Positions 52,014 to 60,342 of a stretch of DNA of 64,000 bases are shown piece after piece. The notes beneath the pieces are model-generated. The model made no database searches. It had not been told where the DNA came from and saw only the letters and a list, made by a program, of their open reading frames with translations. The stretch is from an uncultured Anaerofilum sp. (GTDB taxonomy: Bacteria; Bacillota; Clostridia; Oscillospirales; Ruminococcaceae). Positions within the stretch are counted from its first letter, which is position 1. Each line of letters starts with the position of its first letter. The position numbers and the translations under genes were made by a program. The stretch spans positions 1-64,000 of the forward strand of contig CALWZC010000007.1 of assembly GCA_944385935.1 (NCBI GenBank), written 5' to 3'.

Positions 52014-52511
52014 TTAAATTCTTTTTAGTGCTGGCAATACTGCATCCAACAGTAAACTATTTACTCCTCCAACAATTAGTCCAGCAATCATCAATACTGG
52101 TGCATACCCCATTGCCAAACTACTGCCCAGCAAAATTGAAGCTGCTATCAACTGGCCAATATTATGAGCAATAGCACCACTAGAGGAAAGAACAAAGTTG
52201 GTAGGTTTTGCAAACCGAAGCAATCCAGCCATAACCACCAGTGAAAGCAGTCCTCCACACAAAGAAACCATTCCTGCTACAGCCCCTCTGGTAATACCGC
52301 CAAATAATGCCTTTAATACAACCAATCCCAATCCCTGCCGAACATTCAAATAGAGCAAAGTATACATAACCACTACATTGGCCAAACCCAATTTAATGCC
52401 CGGTGCCAAACCGAAAAAGGGCACTAATGCAGATTCCAGCCAACTTAGTACCAAGCACAACGCCAACAGCATTCCTGTCCATGCCACTGTATGAGATTTT
52501 TTTAATTTCAT
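52014..52511 (-). CDS. Gx-transporter/HepI-family membrane protein
   Basis: A 165-residue protein with about five or six hydrophobic helices. The sequence LAPGIKLGLANVVVMYTLLYL near residue 38 and the Gly-rich helices are typical of the family once named heptaprenyl diphosphate synthase component I, now regarded as S-component-like (Gx) transporters. In other Firmicutes it is often next to nusG-like and FMN-binding genes of the electron-transport cluster, but here it stands alone. The start is ATG 52511, after AAGGAGAGAAGG. Substrate unknown; it may be an energy-coupling S component that uses a shared EcfAAT module. Confidence 0.85.
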   Translation of the reverse strand: MKLKKSHTVAWTGMLLALCLVLSWLESALVPFFGLAPGIKLGLANVVVMYTLLYLNVRQGLGLVVLKALFGGITRGAVAGMVSLCGGLLSLVVMAGLLRFAKPTNFVLSSSGAIAHNIGQLIAASILLGSSLAMGYAPVLMIAGLIVGGVNSLLLDAVLPALKRI

Positions 52512-52676
52512 CCTTCTCTCCTTTTTCTCATTCATCGCACCATTCATTATACTATTTGTGCACTTTTTCGTCTACCGTTGTACCATGCTTTTCCAGCCAC
52601 TTCCCTACTATCTGCATAAACTTAACAAATATGAAAGGGGCAATATGTATATTTTGTTAATTTCAGGAAATACTTC

Positions 52677-52705
52677 TTGAAAAGCAATGCTTTTTATTGT
52701 AACAT
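52677..52705 (+). promoter_or_regulatory. Sigma-A promoter of the DUF4358 operon
   Basis: TTGAAA (52677-52682), 17 nt, TAACAT (52700-52705), 43 nt before the ATG. The remaining part of 52512-52676 shows nothing clear. Confidence 0.45.
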
Positions 52706-52747
52706 AGAACCTATAGAATTTGGGCTAATAAAGGAGCGTTAAAGACA

Positions 52748-53218
52748 ATGAAAAAAGTGTTTAGTCTGTTGTGTGTTGCTTGCTTGGCTTTGATGATGGT
52801 TGCCTGCGGTGGTTCATCCAACAAAGAGTATAATGTAGCAGATGTTCTGGCTGCTTTAGACAAGGCAAATCCCCTTGCCGACAGCCGTTCTGTTACAGAA
52901 GATGATGTAAATTTGAGCATGAATCTCTCCTCGGATATGTATGAGGAATTTGCTGGTTCCATTGGCAGTGATGAAATTACTGGTGCAATGAATTTGGTAA
53001 TCAAGGCAGCAGATGGCAAGGCTGAAGATGTAAAAAAAGCACTGGAAACCTATCGTTCTAACTTGATTAGTGTTCGTGAGTCCTATGCACCAGATGCCGC
53101 TGCAGTTTTGAAGGATGGTCGTATTGAAGCCAAAGGCAACTATGTAGTGCTTTCTTTGGGTGCAAGCTCTGATGTATACCCCGCAGTGGACACTGCTATT
53201 TCTGACACCTTCAAATAA
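52748..53218 (+). CDS. DUF4358 lipoprotein
   Basis: A 156-residue lipoprotein: signal KKVFSLLCVACLALMMVAC with the lipobox MVAC and Cys20 lipidated. The mature part matches the DUF4358 pattern, with EITGAMNLVIKAADGKAEDVKKAL near residue 78 (quoted in part) and a C-terminal AKGNYVVLSLG strand. Such small lipoproteins are common in Clostridia, usually beside MBOAT and DHHW genes as here. It is likely an accessory of that surface-modification system. AAAGGAGCG precedes the ATG. A terminator hairpin lies between it and the MBOAT gene, so it may be more highly expressed than the downstream genes. Confidence 0.85.
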   Translation: MKKVFSLLCVACLALMMVACGGSSNKEYNVADVLAALDKANPLADSRSVTEDDVNLSMNLSSDMYEEFAGSIGSDEITGAMNLVIKAADGKAEDVKKALETYRSNLISVRESYAPDAAAVLKDGRIEAKGNYVVLSLGASSDVYPAVDTAISDTFK

Positions 53219-53249
53219 GACACTTTGGTAAGTTTTTGCAAAAATACTA

Positions 53250-53287
53250 GAGCAGGTCCGTGGGGATAACGAACCTGCTCCTTTTTT
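53250..53287 (+). terminator. Terminator (perhaps partial) after the DUF4358 gene
   Basis: GAGCAGGT and CGT pair with ACG and ACCTGCTC (53273-53280), followed by CTTTTTTC, 20 nt before the MBOAT start. It may allow graded read-through. Confidence 0.8.
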
Positions 53288-53308
53288 CGCAAAAGGAGGA
53301 ATTTTCGC

Positions 53309-54736
53309 GTGATTTTTAGTACCATTCTATTTTTGTTTCGGTTTTTGCCCATCACTTTGGGTTTATATTATCTCAGCCCTCCAAAGCTAAAGAATTTTTC
53401 TCTATTTATCTGTAGCTTGGTGTTTTACTCTTGGGGAGAGGTTCGCTTTTTCCCCATTATGTTGGTTCTCATTTTAATCAACTACATTTGTGGGCTTTGC
53501 ATGGAAAAATTTGACCAAAGCCCAAAAGCCCGAAAGGTATTTTTAATCCTTTCTATTGTGGGCAGTCTTTCTATGTTGTTAGTGTTCAAATATACCAACT
53601 TTATTGTGGACACCATCAATGCAATTTCCGGCTTAGGGCTTCCCCATTTGGAAGGTGTAAGCGTTCTCCCTCTGGGAATTAGTTTCTATACCTTCCAAAC
53701 TATGAGTTACTCTATCGACGTATATCGCAGAGAGGTGGAAACAGAGCACAATATCATTGACTTTGGTGCTTATGTGGTAATGTTCCCCCAGTTGATTGCT
53801 GGCCCTATTGTAAAATATCGGGATGTTTCAGAACAGCTTCATGTATACAAAAACCGCTACAATTTAAAGCAAATTGAAGACGGCATTGCACTCTTTATCT
53901 TTGGTCTTGCAAAAAAAGTTTTGCTGGCTGACACCATCAGTGCTTTATGGCATGATATTATTGGTAACTACGACAGTACAGGCATTACCAGTATGGGTAG
54001 TGTAGGCTTAGCAAATGCCTCCTCTGGCTTGGTATGGCTGGGATTGATTGCCTATAGCTTCCAGCTTTACTTTGACTTTTCCGGCTATTCTATGATGGGC
54101 ATCGGTATGGGTAAAATGTTAGGCTTTGATTTTCCTGACAACTTCAACCTACCCTACATTGCCAATAGTATCACTGATTTCTGGCGGCGTTGGCACATGA
54201 CCCTTTCTGGTTGGTTCCGTGAATATGTCTACATTCCTTTGGGCGGAAACCGCCGAGGGCTAAAGCGTCAAATTTTCAACATGTTTGTGGTTTGGTGCTT
54301 AACTGGTATTTGGCATGGAGCTAACTGGAACTTTATCCTGTGGGGATTATACTACTTTATATTACTTGCAGTAGAAAAAATATTCTTGCTGAAGTACCTG
54401 AAAAACTCAAAAGTTTGGTGCCATATTTACACCCTTTTCTTTGTTTTAATTGGTTGGGCGTTGTTTGTAGGCAACGAGCAAGGTGTAGGACTTTCCTTGC
54501 TGTTTCAAAAAATGTTTAATTTTTCTGGCGGCGTTTCCCCCATTTATTTCCTGCGAAATTATGGTGTGTTGTTGGTTGTTTCTACTCTATGCTGTACACC
54601 TGTCCCCCAAAAACTTTGGGATGGCATTAAAAAGAATACCTTTTTAAAGATTGCCACCCTAGGTCTTTTGTTTATTCTAAGTGTAGCATATATTGTTGGT
54701 TCCTCCAACAGCCCATTCTTGTACTTTAACTTCTAA
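53309..54736 (+). CDS. MBOAT-family membrane O-acyltransferase (AlgI-like)
   Basis: A 475-residue multi-pass membrane protein with about 11 helices. The conserved catalytic His is in GIWHGANWNFILWG near residue 335, and the second motif FWRRWHMTLSGWFREYVYIPLGGN (quoted in part, near 290) is characteristic of AlgI-type enzymes. Such proteins move acyl groups across the membrane to O-acetylate extracellular polysaccharides, as in alginate, teichoic acid or peptidoglycan modification. The start is GTG 53309, after AAAGGAGG. The next gene, a DHHW protein, abuts directly and is its likely extracellular transferase partner. Confidence 0.93.
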   Translation: MIFSTILFLFRFLPITLGLYYLSPPKLKNFSLFICSLVFYSWGEVRFFPIMLVLILINYICGLCMEKFDQSPKARKVFLILSIVGSLSMLLVFKYTNFIVDTINAISGLGLPHLEGVSVLPLGISFYTFQTMSYSIDVYRREVETEHNIIDFGAYVVMFPQLIAGPIVKYRDVSEQLHVYKNRYNLKQIEDGIALFIFGLAKKVLLADTISALWHDIIGNYDSTGITSMGSVGLANASSGLVWLGLIAYSFQLYFDFSGYSMMGIGMGKMLGFDFPDNFNLPYIANSITDFWRRWHMTLSGWFREYVYIPLGGNRRGLKRQIFNMFVVWCLTGIWHGANWNFILWGLYYFILLAVEKIFLLKYLKNSKVWCHIYTLFFVLIGWALFVGNEQGVGLSLLFQKMFNFSGGVSPIYFLRNYGVLLVVSTLCCTPVPQKLWDGIKKNTFLKIATLGLLFILSVAYIVGSSNSPFLYFNF

Positions 54737-54751
54737 ATGGAGGTGGTATCT

Positions 54752-55918
54752 GTGAAAAAATCCCCTAATATTCTTCAAAAATTAAAATCCGCCCCATTGG
54801 CTATCTGCTTTTTTGCCTTCCTGTTTGCATTTATGATTTTGGACATGAGCTGGCCCAAACGGGAACGGTCAGAGCTGGAAAACCGTACTTTGGAGCAGAT
54901 TCCTGATTTTAGTTGGACTTCCCTGTTCAAAAATGAGTGGACGAAAAAATATGACAGCTATGTAAAAGACCAAGTGGTATTTCGTGACCAGTGGATTGAC
55001 CTTCGTGGCAGAGTGGAATACTTGCAAGCAAAAACCGAAAATAATGAAATTATTTTTGGCAATAGCCCCAACGGAACCATGATGTTTACAAAGTTTTATT
55101 CTCTGGGCAAAAACGAATCCACCTACCTTGCCAATGCTAAAGCTGTAGAACAATTTGCACAGCGGCACAGTGGTAAAGTGAGCTTCTTGCTGTCTCCTTC
55201 TGCCTCAGTGGTGTATAAAGATAACCTTCCCATAGGGGTGCCCTTAGCGGATGAAAACAGCTATCTGGATGAAATTTTCTCCATTACACAATCTTCCGCC
55301 CAAAATATTGACCTACGACAAGTATTTGACCAGCACAAGGACGAATATATTTTCTACCGCACCGACCACCACTGGACAACCTATGGAGCTTATTTGGCAT
55401 ACGAGGAATTTTGTCGGCTGCAAGGGCTTACACCCTTTGACCTGTCTGCTCATCAGGCTGTGGAAATTCCAGATTTTTATGGTACCAGCTATTCTCGTTC
55501 TCGCCTATGGAACACTGTACCAGATGTTCTCACCTACTACCCCCTTGACAACCCCATGACCATTGAGGTTACAGGAGAATTGAAAGACACTAGTTCTTTC
55601 AATGGGGATATATACAATACCAGTGCATTGACCACAAGGGACAAATATTCTGCCTTTTTGTGGGGCAACAATGGATACTCTACCATTGAAGGAAATGGAA
55701 CTGGCAGTATTTTGGTAGTAAAGGACAGCTACGGAAACTCCTTTGCTCCCTTCCTTACAGCCAACTATGAAAAAATAGGAATCATCGACCTGCGCTATTG
55801 GCCCTCCAACTTGGAGGAATTGGCAGAAGAATATGACCACATTCTTATCCTGCACAACTTCCAGAGCTTCTACCAAGACAACGGAATCCGAAAGCTAAAC
55901 CTAAATATCAACAACTAA
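54752..55918 (+). CDS. DHHW-family (AlgJ/AlgX-like) extracellular O-acyltransferase partner
   Basis: A 388-residue protein with one N-terminal membrane anchor (residues about 16-36, CFFAFLFAFMILDM) and an extracellular SGNH-like domain. The diagnostic motif TDHHWTTYG is near residue 204, and the nucleophile Ser is in VVKDSYGNSF near 325, with an NRTLEQIPDF segment near 48. DHHW/AlgX proteins accept acyl groups from MBOAT partners and pass them to polymer hydroxyls. GGAGGTG 8 nt before GTG 54752 favours that start over ATG 54737. It directly follows the MBOAT gene. Confidence 0.9.
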   Translation: MKKSPNILQKLKSAPLAICFFAFLFAFMILDMSWPKRERSELENRTLEQIPDFSWTSLFKNEWTKKYDSYVKDQVVFRDQWIDLRGRVEYLQAKTENNEIIFGNSPNGTMMFTKFYSLGKNESTYLANAKAVEQFAQRHSGKVSFLLSPSASVVYKDNLPIGVPLADENSYLDEIFSITQSSAQNIDLRQVFDQHKDEYIFYRTDHHWTTYGAYLAYEEFCRLQGLTPFDLSAHQAVEIPDFYGTSYSRSRLWNTVPDVLTYYPLDNPMTIEVTGELKDTSSFNGDIYNTSALTTRDKYSAFLWGNNGYSTIEGNGTGSILVVKDSYGNSFAPFLTANYEKIGIIDLRYWPSNLEELAEEYDHILILHNFQSFYQDNGIRKLNLNINN

Positions 55919-55924
55919 AAAAAT

Positions 55925-55964
55925 GCAGCCTTCCTTGTTTTAATGGAAGGCTGCTTGCTTTTTA
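55925..55964 (+). terminator. Terminator of the MBOAT-DHHW operon
   Basis: GCAGCCTTCC (55925-55934) and GGAAGGCTGC (55945-55954) are exact inverted repeats, then TTGCTTTTTA. The following 55965-56135 holds no supported gene. Confidence 0.88.
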
Positions 55965-56135
55965 TGGTGTATTCTGTTTTTCAATGTGGAACACTTTGCG
56001 CAAAATTCCGGCCAAAAATTTTGGACTTTTTACTACAACAATTTGCATAATTACGCCCCCTTTGGTTTGGGTATCTTCTTGCTATACTATATGAGCAAAT
56101 TTGAAAAAGTGTTCCCCCTATTGCAAAATTTTTCT

Positions 56136-58115
56136 TTACCAGCTCAAACATTGACCCTCTGGAAGTTCTGAGGTAAACACCAAAGTCTTTCCATATCCGT
56201 AGTATTCCCCCGCTTGCAGCATATCCACTGCACTGATAAGCTCTTGATGACACAAAAGGATAACCACTTCTTTGCCATCCTTCTGGATGCGCACAGCTTG
56301 TGCTTGTTGCTCTGTTAGTTGCTCTCCACTGATAATCTTGCTAACTGGAATTTTTTCTGCTGTGATAGTATGCTCTTTGCCATCACAATCCATGGACAGC
56401 AAATGCAGCATGGTGGAAAAGCCCTCTTGTTGGGTGGATGTGGTCAAAACATCGCCCTCTTGCAAGTCGTTGTAATCTCTGGAATAGGGAGCCTTGTGCA
56501 AGGTTTGTGTGGTATTGTGGTCTAAAGCCATCAAAACAGCTTCTGCCCGCTTTCCTTTCCAGTGGACAGTATGACCGCTTAGTGTGGTCTGTCCTTCGCC
56601 AAAGTGGAAATTGGCTTCATATTGGTGGGTATCATTGTTTTGGGTGTCAAAGCGGTCACAAATCAAGGCCACGTTCCATTCCTTTAGATAGACCACTTTT
56701 CGGCTTGCCAACACCCCTTGGTCAAGGTAGCCCAAATGTGCCCCTTCTACTGCATCTGCCATGACAGTGAAGCTATGTTGTCCTTTCATGGGAACAGCCA
56801 TTTTGGTATATGCCCATGTATCTGCACAGATGGTAAAGTTCTGGTTATCTACACGGGTGGTATTGTGTGCTGCCGGCTCTTTAAGCTGTTTGCGGACAGC
56901 ATTATCTACATAGGTATAACGACCAGAATCAATTAGCACATCTTCTCCGCCAATGCCTGCGTCAATGTGTAGTTGGTCTGCATGACCATGGCCAGAACCC
57001 ATACAGCCACAATGAAAATGCAAGTATCCACTATCCTCTGTAAAGTTGCTACGCAAGAGATAGTTTCCACTATCTACAAGGGCAGAAGAAGCCATACCTT
57101 CTGCACAGCCTGCAATCTCCTGATACTGTTGCAGCTTTTCGGGGCCAAAATCCCAGTAATTTTCCTCCAAAAAGTCTTTGCCTGCGGCTGTCTTTAGTTG
57201 ACAATCCTCAAATAGCAAGGCACCCTGTACCAAAATATCCCTTGCATTGGTGTCATCGGAATCGGATTGGCACAATAGACGGCCATCTGGTGTCACCCAT
57301 GCAGTCAATGCCTGACACATTTGCAGAATATTCTGCTCAAAGCGACGGGGCACAGAAATGGTATTCTGTCGGGCAATTTGTAGGGTATCAATGGCAGCAT
57401 GCAGCACCTCACAATGATACATGGGGCTTTGTTCCCATTGGCTGCCATCTGCCATTACAGAACGGTGAATATTCAAGTCCAGCCGCTTGAGAGCCAGTTG
57501 AATCCATTCCTCCTTGGAGAAGTACACACCCAGCAAAAACAACCCGTGGTCTTGCAGTGTACCCCAATTGGACAGCTCATGAAAATGGTTATATTTTCGG
57601 GTGAGATATTCTCCATGCACCAATAGGGTTTGGTTAATTTTCTCCCGCAAGGCTGGTGTTACCACTAGGCTATCTTCAAACAGCTTCAGGGCACGCAGCC
57701 AATACTCACAGCGCAGCCCTGCTTCCAAGCTACGCCATGTATCCTCCTCGCTTTGTGGGGTAAGAGGTACACGGTCTATCCAGTCCTCAATGAGTTCTGC
57801 ATACTTACGGGCATATTTTTCCTCTTTGGTATATTGCCATGCTTTGCCCAAGTTTACAAAGCAAGTATGGCGGTTCATTGCATACAGCCACTCAGGGTCC
57901 CCTGCCGGAATACAGTCCCATTGTATATCTGTCACCTGCTGTCCAAAGTCTACTGGCTGATTGGTTCGCTCCATTTCCCAATGGTCACGAAATAGAAAGC
58001 GATGTTGGCACACATCCTCTGCAATAGAGATACTCCGCTGGGTATCTTGTGGACAGTTCTCCAAGCATGCCTTTGCTGCTGTTGCCACATCTTCACACCA
58101 AAAATGTTTTAGCAT
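56136..58115 (-). CDS. Heparinase II/III-family protein (cytoplasmic polysaccharide lyase-like)
   Basis: A 659-residue protein with an N-terminal alpha/alpha toroid domain (about 1-330) and a C-terminal beta-sandwich of the heparinase II/III family. Candidate catalytic residues are in SQWEQSPMYHCEVLHAA near 234 (Tyr, His), HFHELSNWGTLQDHG near 180 (His, Asn) and GSGHGHADQLHID near 373, where a metal and substrate His cluster is usual. The enzyme would cleave uronic-acid-containing polysaccharide fragments. There is no signal peptide, so it probably works on oligosaccharides already inside the cell, yet no sugar transporter is adjacent. GTAGGAGG precedes ATG 58115. Whether it is a heparin, alginate or other uronan lyase is open. 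Confidence 0.85.
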   Translation of the reverse strand: MLKHFWCEDVATAAKACLENCPQDTQRSISIAEDVCQHRFLFRDHWEMERTNQPVDFGQQVTDIQWDCIPAGDPEWLYAMNRHTCFVNLGKAWQYTKEEKYARKYAELIEDWIDRVPLTPQSEEDTWRSLEAGLRCEYWLRALKLFEDSLVVTPALREKINQTLLVHGEYLTRKYNHFHELSNWGTLQDHGLFLLGVYFSKEEWIQLALKRLDLNIHRSVMADGSQWEQSPMYHCEVLHAAIDTLQIARQNTISVPRRFEQNILQMCQALTAWVTPDGRLLCQSDSDDTNARDILVQGALLFEDCQLKTAAGKDFLEENYWDFGPEKLQQYQEIAGCAEGMASSALVDSGNYLLRSNFTEDSGYLHFHCGCMGSGHGHADQLHIDAGIGGEDVLIDSGRYTYVDNAVRKQLKEPAAHNTTRVDNQNFTICADTWAYTKMAVPMKGQHSFTVMADAVEGAHLGYLDQGVLASRKVVYLKEWNVALICDRFDTQNNDTHQYEANFHFGEGQTTLSGHTVHWKGKRAEAVLMALDHNTTQTLHKAPYSRDYNDLQEGDVLTTSTQQEGFSTMLHLLSMDCDGKEHTITAEKIPVSKIISGEQLTEQQAQAVRIQKDGKEVVILLCHQELISAVDMLQAGEYYGYGKTLVFTSELPEGQCLSW

Positions 58116-58229
58116 AATTTTTCCTCCTACAAATATTTTCGGATTCCTTGCTTTTATTGTAACAGGGGAAATATCTTTTTTCAATTTGCTGTTTTTGCCT
58201 TTTATGGTGTTTTATTGATACGGTTGCTT

Positions 58230-59036
58230 TTATTTTGTTGCAAAAAAACTTCCTACATATAGTATATTTTTTACCAAATCTGGGCGGAAGGCTTTATCCT
58301 CTGGGCGAATGCTTTCAATGCAGCAGGTTGGATTTTTTCGTCGGGCAGTGGCATGAAGAATTTTCCCCTCTCCTAAATACATCGCCATGTGTCCCGGAAA
58401 GTACAGCACATCACCGGGTTTTGCCAATTCTACAGGGATAGGGCTTAGACCAAAGCCATCCTTTAGGGTAGCATCTCGATAAATGACAATTCCATTTAGT
58501 AGATATACCATAGAAATTAATCCAGAGCAATCAATACCCAAAGGGGTTTTTCCTCCCCATAAATAACTGGTTCCAAGATAGGAAAAAGCCCACCGGCAAA
58601 GGTTCCCACGAAGGTCTGCTTCTGGTAGTTTTTCTGGGCAAGATATACAAGGAGCTAAACAAGCACTCATTGTCCAGCCGTTTTTTCCATTGGGAAGCTG
58701 TACTTGTGTCCATCCATCCTGCTCATCCAACGGAATCAATCTACCTCCACGGGGTACAGTGGCAAGTATTTCTCCTTGTACTTGTGGTTGTGATAGCACC
58801 GAAAGGCTGGGGGTAGAAACAAATACTTGTGCTTTCTTCCATTGGTCTATGTTCTGTTGGCACAGGGATTTTTGAGGCATCCAACCTTCATACCCATAAA
58901 ATGTTTTTACCTGTGCAAATTCTCCTTTGCATTGCTGAACTTCTACCGTCATTCCAAACAGCACTTGGTCTATTAGGGTGCCCTTTTGGGGTTGCTGATA
59001 GAGTGGAGCCGCAAAATCTTGGATAATTGCTTGCAT
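58230..59036 (-). CDS. NlpC/P60-family cysteine peptidase with SH3 domains (YkfC-like)
   Basis: A 268-residue C40 peptidase. Two bacterial SH3-like domains (residues about 1-60 and 75-130, the latter with GWTQVQLPNGKNGWT) precede the catalytic domain. The catalytic Cys is in GIDCSGLISMVY near 170, the His in GHMAMYLGEG near 215 and the third residue near ILHAT 228. This domain order matches YkfC, which cleaves gamma-D-Glu-diaminopimelate or L-Ala-gamma-D-Glu peptides from murein turnover. No signal peptide is seen, so it probably acts on imported murein peptides in the cytoplasm. It precedes the heparinase-like gene by 114 nt on the same strand. Confidence 0.9.
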   Translation of the reverse strand: MQAIIQDFAAPLYQQPQKGTLIDQVLFGMTVEVQQCKGEFAQVKTFYGYEGWMPQKSLCQQNIDQWKKAQVFVSTPSLSVLSQPQVQGEILATVPRGGRLIPLDEQDGWTQVQLPNGKNGWTMSACLAPCISCPEKLPEADLRGNLCRWAFSYLGTSYLWGGKTPLGIDCSGLISMVYLLNGIVIYRDATLKDGFGLSPIPVELAKPGDVLYFPGHMAMYLGEGKILHATARRKNPTCCIESIRPEDKAFRPDLVKNILYVGSFFATK

Positions 59037-59165
59037 AGATTCTCTCCCCTTTCTTTTTTAAAAAACAGCTATCACAAAGGATACTGCTTTTCTATGATTT
59101 ATAGATATGCACAATTTTTCTATTTTATAGATGTGAATATTGCATAATGGAAGAAGGTTTTTCAC

Positions 59166-59195
59166 TTGACAAAATTCCCTTATCTGTGCTACTAT
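59166..59195 (+). promoter_or_regulatory. Sigma-A promoter of the metal-importer operon
   Basis: TTGACA (59166-59171), 18 nt, TACTAT (59190-59195). The predicted start of transcription falls within the palindrome that follows directly. Confidence 0.6.
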
Positions 59196-59219
59196 CGTTA
59201 TGTTTTGAAAAACACAACG
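59196..59219. promoter_or_regulatory. ModE-box-like operator
   Basis: CGTTATGTTTT (59196-59206) and AAAACACAACG (59209-59219) are inverted repeats with 10 of 11 pairs around a 2-nt centre. The CGTTAT ends resemble the ModE operator of E. coli, which has CGTTATAT half-sites. It covers the predicted transcription start, the position for a repressor. Confidence 0.6.
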
Positions 59220-59240
59220 AATTTTGGAGGAATTTGTATT

Positions 59241-60341
59241 ATGATGAAAAAAGCAAGTGCGCTTTTAGCCGTTTGTGTGCTTTTAGCTGGTTTGTGGGGT
59301 TGCTCTCCCTCTCAAAGCAGTAGTTCCCAATCCACAAGCAGTTCTCAATCAGAAAGCTCTTCTCAGACAGAAAGCAGTTCTGCAAGCCAATCCCAGAGCA
59401 GTTCTGAGGCAACTTTTCCTGTTACCATTACTGACGCAGCAGGCCGAGAAGTAACCATTGAAAAAGAGCCTGAAACCTTGGTAAGTGGGTATTACATCAC
59501 CAGTTCTATGTTGATGGCATTGGGCCAGACAGAGAAATTGGTAGGCATTGAAGCCAAGGCAGACACTCGCCCCATTTATAGCCTTGCTGCCCCCACTTTG
59601 TTGGAGCTGCCCAATGTAGGCACTGCAAAAGAATTTGATTTAGAGGGCTGTGCTGCGTTGAAACCTGACCTTGCTATCTTGCCTGTAAAGTTGAAGGATA
59701 GCGCAGAAGATTTGGAGGAATTGGGTATCCCTTCCATTGTGGTATCTCCCGAAAATTTGGAGCAACTTGCGGATACCTTAACCATGCTGGGACAGGCTAC
59801 CGGAAGCAGTGAACGAGCAGAGAAAATTTTGAACTTCACCAAAGAAAAGCAAGAATTTTTGCAAACCTCTTTCCAAGATGTTGAAAAGCCATCTGTATAT
59901 CTGGCTGGCAATAGCAGCTTTTTGAACACTGCTGGAGCAAAAATGTATCAAAACACCTTGATTGAACTGGGTGGCGGTGTCAATGTTGCTGCGGAATTGG
60001 AAGACACCTACTGGAGCGAAATTTCTTATGAACAGCTTTTAGCATGGAATCCCTCTGTGATTGTTATTGCACCAGAGGCTTCCTACACCAAAGAAGAACT
60101 TATGCAAGACGCCCAACTAAGCCAGTTGGATGCTGTAAAAAATGGCAAGGTATATCAAATGCCTTCCTCCATTGAGGCATGGGATTCCCCTGTTCCCAGT
60201 GCGATTTTGGGCAGCTTGTGGATGGCAAGTGTTCTCCATGAGGATGTATACACCTCAGAGCAATTCCAACAAGATGCTACCAGCTTTTATAGCGAATTTT
60301 ACGGCTTTACTCCCACTTCTGCCATGCTAAGTGGTGAATAA
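59241..60341 (+). CDS. Type II ABC importer substrate-binding lipoprotein (molybdate/tungstate or iron/B12 class)
   Basis: A 366-residue lipoprotein with signal and lipobox LWGC (Cys near 21), then a Ser/Gln-rich linker of about 35 residues, and a clamp-type binding fold of the FecB/BtuF/MolA family: VTITDAAGREVTIEKEPE near residue 60 (quoted in part), LEGCAALKPDLAIL near 135, and a final VPSAILGSLWM helix. The start is ATG 59241, after TTGGAGG. In the family the bound ligand may be a siderophore, haem, cobalamin or molybdate. The ModE-like gene in this operon and the ModE-box-like operator make molybdate or tungstate the most likely. Confidence 0.88.
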   Translation: MMKKASALLAVCVLLAGLWGCSPSQSSSSQSTSSSQSESSSQTESSSASQSQSSSEATFPVTITDAAGREVTIEKEPETLVSGYYITSSMLMALGQTEKLVGIEAKADTRPIYSLAAPTLLELPNVGTAKEFDLEGCAALKPDLAILPVKLKDSAEDLEELGIPSIVVSPENLEQLADTLTMLGQATGSSERAEKILNFTKEKQEFLQTSFQDVEKPSVYLAGNSSFLNTAGAKMYQNTLIELGGGVNVAAELEDTYWSEISYEQLLAWNPSVIVIAPEASYTKEELMQDAQLSQLDAVKNGKVYQMPSSIEAWDSPVPSAILGSLWMASVLHEDVYTSEQFQQDATSFYSEFYGFTPTSAMLSGE

Positions 60342-60342
60342 A

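Noticed and set aside
55986-56171. 61-codon frame after the MBOAT-DHHW operon
   Set aside because: No ribosome binding site, overlaps the end of the heparinase-like gene, and no features beyond one hydrophobic stretch.
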